NCBI GenBank assembly: GCA_024680815.1
Contig: JAILBQ010000127.1
Coordinates: 1-61,854 of the forward strand
DNA: 61,854 nt
Direction: 5' to 3'
Source: Lachnospiraceae bacterium
GTDB taxonomy: Bacteria > Bacillota > Clostridia > Lachnospirales > Lachnospiraceae
Position 1 is the stretch's first letter. Each line of letters opens with the position of its first letter. The notes under the pieces were generated by a model. It was not told the DNA's origin and searched no databases. It saw nothing but the letters and a program-made list of their open reading frames with translations. Positions 48,297 to 56,994 of this stretch are shown piece after piece. The position numbers were made by a program, and so were the translations under genes.

Positions 48297-49514
48297 ATGG
48301 CTCGTTTTACTTTACCCAGAGACGTGTATCACGGAAAAGGCTCCCTGGAGCAGCTTAAGAACCTTAAGGGAAAGAAAGCTGTAATCTGTGTCGGCGGCGG
48401 CTCCATGAAGCGCGGCGGCTTCTTACAGAGAGCCGAGGACTATCTTAAGGAAGCAGGTTTTGAAACAAAGCTGATCGAAGGAATCGAGGCGGATCCTTCC
48501 GTTGAAACAGTTATGAAGGGCGCCGATGTCATGCTTGACTTCCAGCCCGACTGGATCATCGCCATGGGCGGCGGTTCCCCCATCGATGCGGCAAAGGCCA
48601 TGTGGATCAAATATGAATATCCCGACTGTACCTTTGAAGATATGTGCAAGGTGTTCGGCATCCCCGAGCTTCGTAAAAAGGCTCATTTCTGCGCCATTCC
48701 TTCCACCTCCGGCACAGCTACCGAGGTGACGGCGTTCTCGATCATCACGGACTATCAGAAGGGCATCAAATACCCCATTGCCGATTTTGAAATCACTCCC
48801 GACATCGCCATTGTGGATCCGGATCTGGCGGAGACCATGCCCCAGAAGCTGACGGCGCATACCGGAATGGACGCCATAACACACGCTATCGAAGCCTATG
48901 TTTCTACAGCAAATTGCGACTACACCGATGCTCTGGCGATTCACGCCATTGAAATGATCCAGGACAACCTTGTTAAGTCCTATAACGGCGACATGGGCTG
49001 CAGAGATCTTATGCACAATGCGCAGTGCCTGGCCGGTATGGCTTTCTCCAACGCCCTTCTTGGCATTGTTCACTCCATGGCTCATAAGACCGGCGCCGCT
49101 TTCGCCGATCAGGGCGCACACATCATTCACGGCGCGGCAAACGCCATGTATCTGCCCAAGGTCATCCAGTTCAACGCAAAGGACGCGACCGCAAAGAAGC
49201 GCTACGGTGTGATCGCGGACTACATGAAGCTGGGCGGAAACAGCGATGATGAGAAGGTTGATCTCCTTGTGAAGTATCTGCGCAAGATGAACGATGACCT
49301 CAACATCCCTCACGGCATCAACAAATACGGCAAGGACGGGCTTCCGGCCGACACCGGCTTCGTTCCGGAAAATATCTTCCTTGAGAGGCTTCCGGAGATC
49401 GCGGTCAACGCCATCGGAGACGCCTGCACCGGCTCCAATCCGAGACAGCCCAGCCCCGAAGAGATGGAAAAGCTCTTAAAGTGCTGCTATTACGATACGG
49501 ATGTAGATTTCTGA
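48297..49514 (+). CDS. Iron-containing alcohol dehydrogenase
   Basis: A 405-residue group III (iron) alcohol dehydrogenase. The NAD(P)-binding turn AMGGGSPIDAAKAMWI, the strand FCAIPSTSGTATEVTAFS, HTGMDAITHAIEAYVS and the metal-site histidines in GIVHSMAHKTGAAF and IIHGAANAMY are all present. It probably reduces acetaldehyde or butyraldehyde to the alcohol to recycle NADH in fermentation. CAGGAGG precedes the ATG. It is monocistronic, with a consensus promoter, a Rex-like operator and a terminator, which supports redox control. Substrate size is not decided by sequence. Confidence 0.94.
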   Translation: MARFTLPRDVYHGKGSLEQLKNLKGKKAVICVGGGSMKRGGFLQRAEDYLKEAGFETKLIEGIEADPSVETVMKGADVMLDFQPDWIIAMGGGSPIDAAKAMWIKYEYPDCTFEDMCKVFGIPELRKKAHFCAIPSTSGTATEVTAFSIITDYQKGIKYPIADFEITPDIAIVDPDLAETMPQKLTAHTGMDAITHAIEAYVSTANCDYTDALAIHAIEMIQDNLVKSYNGDMGCRDLMHNAQCLAGMAFSNALLGIVHSMAHKTGAAFADQGAHIIHGAANAMYLPKVIQFNAKDATAKKRYGVIADYMKLGGNSDDEKVDLLVKYLRKMNDDLNIPHGINKYGKDGLPADTGFVPENIFLERLPEIAVNAIGDACTGSNPRQPSPEEMEKLLKCCYYDTDVDF

Positions 49515-49587
49515 TAAGTTATGTAAACCATCAGGGAGCGCCCGGTCCCGACTTGCCGCTCCCTGATTCCGCCATTGCAACAAAAGT

Positions 49588-49620
49588 GCGCCGCCGATTA
49601 TTTCGGCGGCGCCTGTATTT
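49588..49620 (+). terminator. Terminator of the alcohol dehydrogenase, shared with the convergent gene
   Basis: GCGCCGCCGA (49588-49597) pairs with TCGGCGGCGC (49603-49612), followed by CTGTATTTTT. A second, looser hairpin (49531-49566, ten-base arms) precedes it. The stem lies directly after the stop of the minus-strand gene at 49621 and could serve both directions. Confidence 0.8.
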
Positions 49621-50376
49621 TTACCGGAGAGCAAACCGGACCATCGAAATGTCAAGTTCTTCCGTGACCGAGGGATCCTCATCATAAGAAACATGCACTC
49701 TCCCGGTTGTTCCCGAATCGATCACTGCCGGGTAATAATTTCCCCTGCCGCCGTAATTCGCGAAACACTGCATCTCGTAGATTGCCTCTTCCACCGTAAA
49801 GATCCTGTCAAAGAGAAGCTCCGCCTCTGTGTCGTCAAAGAATTTTACATATGCCGTATTGTTCTCGATTCCCGTAATTTCCGCGTAATAATAGAGGCCG
49901 TCGAGGGGAGATCTTGCAAAGCAGGGATCGCCCTCCATAAGCTCTCCGCCCCGGGCAAACACCCTCGGAATGCTCTGTCTGATTCTGGCAGCCTCCTCCT
50001 CTTTCTCTTTCTCGATTCTGGCATCGGAAAGACTCATGGTGCTCCTTCCGGCGCCCATGGTCAGTCCCGCACCGGCTGTCGCCATGCCCTTTTCCTTTCT
50101 GATCTCCTGCATTCCCTCCGGAAGCGGAGGAGGTGGCGGTGCGCTTTTTTCCTTTCTGATTTCCCGCATTCCCTCCGGAAGCGGAGGAGGCGGAGGAGGT
50201 GTACCCTGCCCTGTCCCAATCGCTCTCATTCCCTCAGGCAGCGGCGGCGGGGGCGGCGCCGGTGCCGGTGCCGGCACCTGAGCCTGCGCCTGCGCAGACG
50301 CAGGTATGTTATCCTTCAAACCGCCCAATACATTGGAACCGTCAAGTGAATTAGTGCCCCCCAATACGTTCGCCAT
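49621..50376 (-). CDS. Proline-repeat protein with two Tudor-like segments
   Basis: A 251-residue soluble protein of no named family. Residues 1-20 repeat NVLGG twice. Residues 41-96 carry three copies of PPPPPLPEGM, two of them followed by (R/Q)EIRKEK. After a charged coiled part (115-135) come two segments that read like Tudor/SH3-type barrels: residues 147-200 (EGDPCFARSPLDGLYYYAEI, then AYVKFFDDTEAE) and 207-250 (GNYYPAVIDSG, GRVHVSYDEDPSVTEEL). GLYY is shared with the N-terminal module of three membrane proteins in the same operon. AAGGGAGG precedes the ATG. No signal peptide is present. A cytoplasmic adaptor is suggested. Last gene of the six-gene operon. Confidence 0.75.
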   Translation of the reverse strand: MANVLGGTNSLDGSNVLGGLKDNIPASAQAQAQVPAPAPAPPPPPLPEGMRAIGTGQGTPPPPPPLPEGMREIRKEKSAPPPPPLPEGMQEIRKEKGMATAGAGLTMGAGRSTMSLSDARIEKEKEEEAARIRQSIPRVFARGGELMEGDPCFARSPLDGLYYYAEITGIENNTAYVKFFDDTEAELLFDRIFTVEEAIYEMQCFANYGGRGNYYPAVIDSGTTGRVHVSYDEDPSVTEELDISMVRFALR

Positions 50377-50465
50377 ATTAAATCCTCCCTTATCATAACG
50401 TAGTGACAATTCGCGCAGCGAATTGCGAATCCGGCCAGCCATGATTCAATAGCCTTCAAGCCGGA

Positions 50466-51473
50466 TCAATAGCCCATAATCCCTTTTTCATGCAGCCAGT
50501 CCCGGGTGTTCTCCAGATCCTCCTTTGTTCCGAAATCCGGAACGGTCCGGTTCATCAGCCTCAGGGGATCCTCGGGATCCGCGTCGTTATCCACCGATTC
50601 TACCGTGGAATACAGAATCTCGTGATCATAGTCAAGCTTCATTAAAATCGTATATCCGTTGGCTTTAAAGCTGACACAGGCAGTATTCTTTCCCTCCATC
50701 CATTTGTTCAGCGTCTGCACATCATAATCAAAGCTCCGCGAGGCATCCATGTCAAAGTCATCCTTCTCGAGGTTAAACGGAAGATAGTGGATATTCATGT
50801 TGACCGGATTCCCTTCCTCGTCGAAGTTCGTCGAAAACCCGTAATCAAAAATTTCCACACCGTAGGAGTCTGTCTGCGACTCTCCCAGGTCAAAGTTTAA
50901 AAACTCCTGATACGAAAGCAGGTACGAAGCGATCTGGGCGCTCTCCTCTTCGCTGTAGCCCTCTTCTTCAGGCTCTTCAGAAACCTCCTCTTCCGGCGCC
51001 GGAGAAGTATCATCAGCTTGCGGCAGCTCCTCTTCATGAACCGGAGCCGGCTCCGGCGGCTCGTTTACATACTCATCGGACATGGCTTCACTGTCCTCTG
51101 CTTCGATGCTCTCTTCAGCGCTCTTATGCCGTAGCCACCCCGGTTTTAAAAACCCTGTAACCAGAATCACCACGAGCAGAACAAGGATTCCGATCCCTGC
51201 CGCAGCCGGAATCACGATGAGTCTTTTGTCAAAAGACCCTCTGTTCCCGGTTACGTTCCCTGTTCCGGCAGCGCGCCCTGTTCCCGTGCGGGTGCCCCGG
51301 GGCGGCGTTTCCTCAATCGGATAAACCTCCTGGAGGTATTTCCCCGTTTCTGCGTCAAACCAGGTGACCACCCTCGATCTCCGGCCGGCGGAATCCACAG
51401 CGAGAACCTGTGAATAATAAAGCCCCGAGCCCTTGTCATATAAATATCCCCTCGGTGCCTGATAATTTGCCAT
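50466..51473 (-). CDS. Bitopic membrane protein with N-terminal GLYY module (copy A)
   Basis: A 335-residue protein. Residues 3-55 are the shared module (YQAPRGYLYDKGSGLYYSQV, then RVVTWFDAETGKY). A Gly/Arg/Thr linker leads to one membrane helix (IPAAAGIGILVLLVVILVTG, about 88-113). A Glu/Pro-rich stalk follows (PPEPAPVHEEELP, EEEVSEEPEEE), then an outside domain of about 150 residues with YGVEIFDYGFSTNF and FKANGYTILMKLDYD. Basic residues before the helix put the module inside and the domain outside. The domain is not recognised. It starts 12 bases after the stop of the 845-residue protein, from an ATG with GGGTGAT upstream. Confidence 0.75.
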   Translation of the reverse strand: MANYQAPRGYLYDKGSGLYYSQVLAVDSAGRRSRVVTWFDAETGKYLQEVYPIEETPPRGTRTGTGRAAGTGNVTGNRGSFDKRLIVIPAAAGIGILVLLVVILVTGFLKPGWLRHKSAEESIEAEDSEAMSDEYVNEPPEPAPVHEEELPQADDTSPAPEEEVSEEPEEEGYSEEESAQIASYLLSYQEFLNFDLGESQTDSYGVEIFDYGFSTNFDEEGNPVNMNIHYLPFNLEKDDFDMDASRSFDYDVQTLNKWMEGKNTACVSFKANGYTILMKLDYDHEILYSTVESVDNDADPEDPLRLMNRTVPDFGTKEDLENTRDWLHEKGIMGY

Positions 51474-51485
51474 ATATATCACCCG

Positions 51486-54023
51486 TTACTTAACGTTGCA
51501 GTAGCTGACATCCCTGAGCCTGCTGTACTTGCTGTTATCAATTCTGTCCTTCGCGCGGCTGTACATTTCGCCGTAGATATTTCCCATCATCCAGTTATAG
51601 GCGCGGTTCCTCGCCTCATACTGCTCTTTAAGATATTCTTCCTGATGATTCTTTCCCGTAAACATCCCCTTGAAAGCCCGCCAGTAGCCGCCGGCCGCAT
51701 CGGAAAGGCCGTCATAGAGAGCCATTGCTTTTTCGCCAAAGGTCTGCGGATTGTAATCCCTGATCAGCCTGTTCAGATAATCAAAGGCTTCCCTGTCCTT
51801 TCGCTTTTCTTCTTCCAGCTCCTTATCAGAGAATTTGTTATTAGGGTCTTTCTTTCTCTGTTCATAGTAATCATCCAGCAGATCATCACGGATGACCTTC
51901 ACCTGCTCTCCCAGCTCCCTGCGGGTCTCATCCCCGAGAAACCACATGTTCATGGCATCGGAGGTTCTTTTAAACGCCTCTCCGATCGCCGGATACGGAT
52001 ACCCCTCAAGCAGCTCCTTATAAGCCCTGATGGCGCTCTCCGTGTCTTCATCCCCGGGGAATCCCTCTGAGGGATCAACCATATTTTTCTCCCGGATATA
52101 AACAAGATCCGGAATATCCCTCACAGGGGTACAGGCTTTGCCTTCTCCCCCGCTTCCGGTTTCAGTCTTTTTCACGGACGATGAGCCGGAGCTGCTGCTC
52201 GTTGCCTGACTGCCGGATGATGATTTGCTGCCGGATGACGTCTGGCTGTCTGACCCGCTCTTCGATGTGCTCTTTGTCGTTGCTGTAGAGGAAGTGGATC
52301 CGCTTCCCCCGCTCTGTGGAGGCTCTCCGACGCCGAAGATCAGTTTGATCAGCCTTTCCAGATCATTTAAGTCTATCCTCCAATGCTCCTCCTTTTCCCT
52401 GTAGGAAACCTTGACATCCACCTGATAATTCCCGTAGGTGTAGTCCACCTGGCGGTATCCGACGGAATATATCTGATTGACCTGAGTAACATTACTGTAA
52501 ACATCAGCGATGTTCAGATACCTGTCGGTGCTTATCGTAACAACGGCAAGACCCTCCCGCACCTCTCTTTTCAGCCGGCAGTCGAATTGAATCGATGTCA
52601 GGTAATCGTAGATAATGCTGAATATTATGTTTTCGGCTTCGGCAAGCTGGTCAGAGCTCATGCCTCCGCCGACCCTGCGGTTGATCTCGGCTGCGGATTC
52701 TCTTGCCGCTTCACGGATCAGTTCACTGATACTTCTGGTTTCCCCGTCAAAATACAGCTCCAGAAACCGCTCCTGCAGCGCCGGCGTATTGTTATACTCC
52801 AGTCTTCCCAGATCGCTGTGCTGATAATAATCGCATAAATCCCTGGCCTCCCTTACCGCGTCGTTGGGATCGGGGCCTGTTTTTTCGGGAGGCTTTTCGG
52901 ATGATCCCTTTTCTGATGAACTCCGGCCTCCTCCGGATGAGCTTTCCGTTTTGCGGGAGGAGGAATGGCCGGGGGTTGAAGCCGATGTTGATTTCGATGA
53001 GCTCCGGCCCGAAGACGGAGAGGCGGCCTCAAACACCTCGATCATATTAACCCAGCCGTTTACGGGAAAATAATAGGTCTTTTCATAGAGCGATACGGCG
53101 GAGGTCAGCGAAATACAGAAATTGATCCCCTCATAATGGTCATACTCATCCCTGCAGATAATGTAGTCAGCCACCGTATGCATATACGAGGCGGGAAGAT
53201 AAGATATAACATAGGATTCTTCTTCTCCCGGTCTTATGGCATAAAGATACAGGTCCTCCGTGCACCAGTACACGATCCTTCCGGATATGAGGTGCATGTT
53301 CATGCCCGGAAAAACGGTCTTTCTGCCGGTTCCGTGATCTCTGTCAACGCAGAGAATGTAACTGATTCCGTCAGAGCCCAGGATCTCAAGATATAGATAT
53401 CCTTCCAGCTCTGCCGCGTCAAGAATGGTCTCGCCGTCCCCGGCACCGAGATAGCCTGCCTGGCTTCCGTCCGGATTCAGCTTCTGATAGGAAAGTTCGT
53501 CGCTCTTTTCGTCCGCGCAAAGGCAGTACAGGCCGTCCTCATCATAAGAGACCCGGTAATAGTCTTTCCCTTTTTCGCCGATTCTCGATACCGCCGAATT
53601 GTTTTCGATGTTCGAAAGATCCTCGATCCGGTAAAGGCCGCCGCCGTATAGATATTTTCGGTCGGTGTTCAGGGATGAGCTTTCCATAGCGGTTGATATT
53701 GTTGCCGCCATGTCGGTAAAGACCATACTGTTGCCGTTAATATTGATGTTGGCGGCCGGAAAGTCGGTGAGCTTCTTTTCTTTTCCCGTAGACCGGTTCC
53801 TTGCGATAAAGCACCGGTTATCAGGGTCGTTGTAAAAGCTGTAGTCCCCGTTTTGCGCGACCAGGCCTCCGCCGTCATAAACCGCCCCGTAATCCGGCTC
53901 ATATGCCTCTGCCGCCTCGCCCGGAGCCTCCTCAGAGGGCTCTGCCGCATACACGCTCACGGAACCGGCAAGCAAGGCAAGTATGATCAAAAAAGACAGG
54001 ATCGCGGAAAATACTCTTTTCAC
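51486..54023 (-). CDS. Large exported protein with Ser-rich linkers, unknown function
   Basis: An 845-residue secreted protein. A signal peptide (KRVFSAILSFLIILALLAGS, cleavage near VYAAEP) is followed by a region of short strands at about 45-320, DUF5050/beta-propeller-like (YLYGGGLYRIEDLS, YLYLEILGSDGISYI). A Ser-rich linker (about 345-390), a helical domain (ALQERFLELYFDGETRSISE), a second Ser/Thr/Lys linker (575-640) and a C-terminal helical domain (about 650-845) complete it. It has no LPxTG or membrane anchor. The start is a GTG overlapping the previous stop by four bases (GTGA). Between the membrane genes it is the likely surface or secreted component of the system. Confidence 0.75.
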   Translation of the reverse strand: MKRVFSAILSFLIILALLAGSVSVYAAEPSEEAPGEAAEAYEPDYGAVYDGGGLVAQNGDYSFYNDPDNRCFIARNRSTGKEKKLTDFPAANININGNSMVFTDMAATISTAMESSSLNTDRKYLYGGGLYRIEDLSNIENNSAVSRIGEKGKDYYRVSYDEDGLYCLCADEKSDELSYQKLNPDGSQAGYLGAGDGETILDAAELEGYLYLEILGSDGISYILCVDRDHGTGRKTVFPGMNMHLISGRIVYWCTEDLYLYAIRPGEEESYVISYLPASYMHTVADYIICRDEYDHYEGINFCISLTSAVSLYEKTYYFPVNGWVNMIEVFEAASPSSGRSSSKSTSASTPGHSSSRKTESSSGGGRSSSEKGSSEKPPEKTGPDPNDAVREARDLCDYYQHSDLGRLEYNNTPALQERFLELYFDGETRSISELIREAARESAAEINRRVGGGMSSDQLAEAENIIFSIIYDYLTSIQFDCRLKREVREGLAVVTISTDRYLNIADVYSNVTQVNQIYSVGYRQVDYTYGNYQVDVKVSYREKEEHWRIDLNDLERLIKLIFGVGEPPQSGGSGSTSSTATTKSTSKSGSDSQTSSGSKSSSGSQATSSSSGSSSVKKTETGSGGEGKACTPVRDIPDLVYIREKNMVDPSEGFPGDEDTESAIRAYKELLEGYPYPAIGEAFKRTSDAMNMWFLGDETRRELGEQVKVIRDDLLDDYYEQRKKDPNNKFSDKELEEEKRKDREAFDYLNRLIRDYNPQTFGEKAMALYDGLSDAAGGYWRAFKGMFTGKNHQEEYLKEQYEARNRAYNWMMGNIYGEMYSRAKDRIDNSKYSRLRDVSYCNVK

Positions 54024-54454
54024 CGGATAATCCCTTCCTCTCTGAGCGTGCCTTCGTACTCCGAAGGACAGATTGTTCCGGAAGGAATATCCCGGGTCAC
54101 CACAAGCTCACCGTATTCTTCTATTCCGCCGACGGAATCGGAAACGCTTCCGAGGCCCGCAGCCAGCACACACACCATCGCAATGACAATCACGACGGCC
54201 AAAGCAGCCACGGGAATGAGCAGCAGCCTCTTTGACAGTTTCCACAATTCCGGCCCGGAAACCTTGCCTGTTTTCTGCGGTTTTCCGTCAGCTATTACCG
54301 GGTAGACCTGCTGCTCATATTCCCCGGTGTCGGCATGAAACCACGTGACAACCTGCATGCGGCTGCCGCGTGCATCCACCGCCGTTACCTGCGAATAATA
54401 CAGTCCGGTCTCCGGATCATATAAATATCCCTCGGGAGCCTGATATTCAGCCAT
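54020..54454 (-). CDS. Small bitopic membrane protein with N-terminal GLYY module (copy B)
   Basis: A 144-residue protein. Residues 3-53 are the shared module (YQAPEGYLYDPETGLYYSQV, then VVTWFHADTGEYEQQVYPV). A short basic linker (WKLSKR) precedes one membrane helix (LLLIPVAALAVVIVIAMVCV) and a 45-residue outer tail (VVTRDIPSGTICPSEYEGTL). It is the minimal version of the module-plus-helix plan. The ATG is seven bases after the preceding stop, and its own stop overlaps the GTG of the large exported protein, so expression is tightly coupled. Confidence 0.75.
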   Translation of the reverse strand: MAEYQAPEGYLYDPETGLYYSQVTAVDARGSRMQVVTWFHADTGEYEQQVYPVIADGKPQKTGKVSGPELWKLSKRLLLIPVAALAVVIVIAMVCVLAAGLGSVSDSVGGIEEYGELVVTRDIPSGTICPSEYEGTLREEGIIR

Positions 54455-54461
54455 TTTTCAC

Positions 54462-55445
54462 CTACATCAGATAATAGTCGCCAGGAAGCCCTCTGCCGAA
54501 GCCAAAGCCCTCATACCCGGCGTGCTCGTTTTCATCGATTACCTCGCTTTGTGCGTCGACCTCCGTCGAACCGTCAAGAAAGACATAGAAGGTGATCTCA
54601 AGACCGCCTCCCCGTACCTTTGTTTCGATACAGTCCCGGTCGTATAACCGGCTGAATCTCGATCCCATGGGCGTGACATCGATTAAGTACTCCATAACGT
54701 CACTGTCGTTATTTAAAGACTCTGTATGGAAGAACAGCTTTGTGATCCCGCTCTCCCCCATTTCGGAGAGATAAAACCAGTCCACCATTTCCCCGTTGGC
54801 ATACTTATTACCCGTTGTCACATCGATGATCGTAAAATTGGCCTTTAAAAGCTCGTCTTCATCCACACCGTAGCAGTTTGGCAGGCCGGATTCCGTATAT
54901 TCCACCGTTTCCGCGGAATCGGTTTCCTGTATTACCTCTTCCGCAATTTCGGTTGCGGCCTCTTCCGCCTCCTCCGGTTCCTGTTCCGCCGGAATCTCTT
55001 CCGGACCATGGTCATCGGCCCCGGTTTCTCCTGTGCTTTGGTCTATCGTCCGGTCCTCAACCTCGACAGTATCTTCCTTCTTCGTATCTGCTGTATTTTT
55101 TATATGGCGACAGATCAGGACGACAGCAAATACCGCCAGAACCATCACCAGAACAGCCGGAATGACAAAGAGCCAGACCGGGTTTTTCTTCGGCGGGATT
55201 TTCCCGTGTTCCGTACTTTCGGCACGGGGCGGCGCTGCCGGGGTAAGCCTCGCAATCACCGTGTCCGGCCTGAGGGCGGCGCTGCTTTCAAGGGAAAAAA
55301 TCTCCTGCCGGTATTCTCCCGTATCGCAGTCAAACCAGGTTACAACCTGCGATCTCCGGCCGGCGGCATCCGCAGCAATAACCTGTGAATAATAAAGCCC
55401 TGTATCAGGATCAAAAATATACCCCTCCGGGGGACGATATGTCAT
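54462..55445 (-). CDS. Bitopic membrane protein with N-terminal GLYY module (copy C)
   Basis: A 327-residue protein. The shared module spans residues 2-53 (YRPPEGYIFDPDTGLYYSQV, then VVTWFDCDTGEYRQEIFSL). A linker with KIPPKKNP leads into a membrane helix (VWLFVIPAVLVMVLAVFAVV, about 92-113), an acidic stalk (EEIPAEQEPEEAEEAATEIA) and an outside domain of about 140 residues (NFTIIDVTTGNKYANGEM, LEITFYVFLDGSTEVDA). The stalk and domain resemble copy A in design but not clearly in sequence. GAGGAGGAGAG precedes the ATG, 21 bases after the ATPase stop. Confidence 0.75.
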   Translation of the reverse strand: MTYRPPEGYIFDPDTGLYYSQVIAADAAGRRSQVVTWFDCDTGEYRQEIFSLESSAALRPDTVIARLTPAAPPRAESTEHGKIPPKKNPVWLFVIPAVLVMVLAVFAVVLICRHIKNTADTKKEDTVEVEDRTIDQSTGETGADDHGPEEIPAEQEPEEAEEAATEIAEEVIQETDSAETVEYTESGLPNCYGVDEDELLKANFTIIDVTTGNKYANGEMVDWFYLSEMGESGITKLFFHTESLNNDSDVMEYLIDVTPMGSRFSRLYDRDCIETKVRGGGLEITFYVFLDGSTEVDAQSEVIDENEHAGYEGFGFGRGLPGDYYLM

Positions 55446-55466
55446 AGCCTCTCTCCTCCTCGTTCA

Positions 55467-56885
55467 TTATCCAAACAGATCATCCATCGTGATGACCGAC
55501 TGGAAATTAAGCGCATAAGAATTATCAACCAGACCGTAGGTTGTTATAAGTGTCGGAAAAACGGCATATCTCGTTTTTGTGCGCTGCCTGAACACCTCAA
55601 CCTTCCGTCGCAGCTTCCCATCATCTTCTCCTGTTACCCTGTATTCCGAAGATGAGTACTTAATCTCGCACAGATTGATAACCTGATCCTTCCTGACAAT
55701 AAGAAGATCTATCTGGGCTCCGGGCATTCCTGTCTCTTTATCCGGAGACGCATACCATGAATTTACTTCGGTATTTATTCCTGCTATTCCAAGCCTGTTC
55801 TTTATCTGCTGCACATGCCTGAGAGCAACCCTCTCAAAAGCAAGTCCCTGCCAGGTGTTCACACGCGGAGTATTTATCTGATCTGACCAAAACCTCTCAT
55901 CCGTTGTTCCGGCCTCAATAAACTGATAATAAAACAATGTAAAAAAGTCTATAAGCTGGTATACCGTAGCTTTCTTTTTCTTCCCATACGATGTATAGGT
56001 CTTTATAAATCCGCAGCTTTCAAGTTCATCAAGCTTTTTACTGAGATCGCCGGAATTGGGTATACCCGATTCTGCAATCAGTTCCTCCCTTGTCATACCG
56101 GCCTTCTTCCGACTCAGCGTGCTTATGATGTCAATATAAGTCCTGGGTTTTCTGAAAATGGAAGCATATAAATGATCGAATTCATCCTTAAGCGGCGCAT
56201 TCTCTTCGAATAATATCCGGTCAATATTCCGGGGGATGCTGCTTCCTTTCTCAATAAAAGTCCAGTAAAACGGCACCCCTCCGAAGACCATATAGAATTG
56301 CAGTATCTGATCCCTGTTGAGCTTCATGCCTTCTTCCTGAAGAAATTTCTCGCATTCCCCCAGAGTAAACGTATCAAGCCGGATCTTCTCAGTCAGCCTG
56401 TTGTAAAGTCCACCTTTATTGTGAATCACCTTTTCAAGCATCCAGGATGTTGCGGAGGAACAGATTATCAGGATCACATCCCGCCTTGCAGATGCCCATC
56501 CGTTCCAGAAATTTTCAAGGGCTGTCATCAGATCGCTGTTCTGCGTGTCCATCCAGGACAGTTCATCAATAAATATGACCTTACGCTCCTCTTTTGACTC
56601 CCTTATCAGCTCCTTAAGATCTTCAAAGGCCTCAAGCCAATTCTTAGGATCAGCCGAAGGAACCCCTCCCGCATTCATGATCGATGCCTCGAATCCGAAT
56701 AACTGCTCTTTAAGACCTCCTTTTGACAGCCCCGCATGCTGGAAGGTAAACCTGTACCCAAAAGCCTCCCTTACAAGAAAGGTCTTTCCGATCCTTCTTC
56801 TCCCATATACCGCTATAAAATGCGAATAATCATCCCGCACCGCAGCCTTAAGGAGATCCATTTCCTTCTCGCGATTGACAATCAT
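55467..56885 (-). CDS. AAA ATPase, DUF234/archaeal-ATPase type, second copy
   Basis: A 472-residue close paralog of the protein at 5412-6845 along its whole length. Walker A is GRRRIGKT (28-35), Walker B VIFIDELSW, the winged-helix part TREELIAESGIPNSGDLSKK, and the nuclease-like C-terminus GAQIDLLIVRKDQVINLCE with IK following. It is the first gene of the minus-strand operon that holds the GLYY-module proteins, separated from the next gene by 21 bases. The other copy has no such neighbours, so the ATPase may be an independent passenger. The first ATG (56885) overlaps a two-codon upstream frame (ATGAAATGA). AAGGG lies upstream. Confidence 0.83.
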   Translation of the reverse strand: MIVNREKEMDLLKAAVRDDYSHFIAVYGRRRIGKTFLVREAFGYRFTFQHAGLSKGGLKEQLFGFEASIMNAGGVPSADPKNWLEAFEDLKELIRESKEERKVIFIDELSWMDTQNSDLMTALENFWNGWASARRDVILIICSSATSWMLEKVIHNKGGLYNRLTEKIRLDTFTLGECEKFLQEEGMKLNRDQILQFYMVFGGVPFYWTFIEKGSSIPRNIDRILFEENAPLKDEFDHLYASIFRKPRTYIDIISTLSRKKAGMTREELIAESGIPNSGDLSKKLDELESCGFIKTYTSYGKKKKATVYQLIDFFTLFYYQFIEAGTTDERFWSDQINTPRVNTWQGLAFERVALRHVQQIKNRLGIAGINTEVNSWYASPDKETGMPGAQIDLLIVRKDQVINLCEIKYSSSEYRVTGEDDGKLRRKVEVFRQRTKTRYAVFPTLITTYGLVDNSYALNFQSVITMDDLFG

Positions 56886-56887
56886 TT

Positions 56888-56994
56888 CATTTCAACCCTT
56901 CTTAATCTTATATTTTTCTGCAGATTAAGAACATTCTAATATCTTTTTATGGGCTTTTCAACAATATTTTACATTTCAACCTTTCTTAATCTTA
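56888..56994 (-). repeat. 23-base direct repeat that duplicates the ATPase translation-start region
   Basis: CATTTCAACCCTTCTTAATC plus TTA (56888-56910) recurs at 56972-56994 with one C-to-T change, 84 bases apart. On the minus strand each copy reads as a binding site plus ATG; the upstream copy runs straight into a stop (ATGTAA). Confidence 0.8.

Noticed and set aside
48423..49313. 296-codon open frame antisense to the alcohol dehydrogenase
   Set aside because: Fully inside a conserved enzyme gene on the other strand, without ribosome binding site.
49621..56885. Type VII secretion, pilus or competence locus
   Set aside because: No WXG100-like protein, FtsK/SpoIIIE-type ATPase, prepilin signal or GspE-like ATPase was seen; the ATPase is of the DUF234 class.
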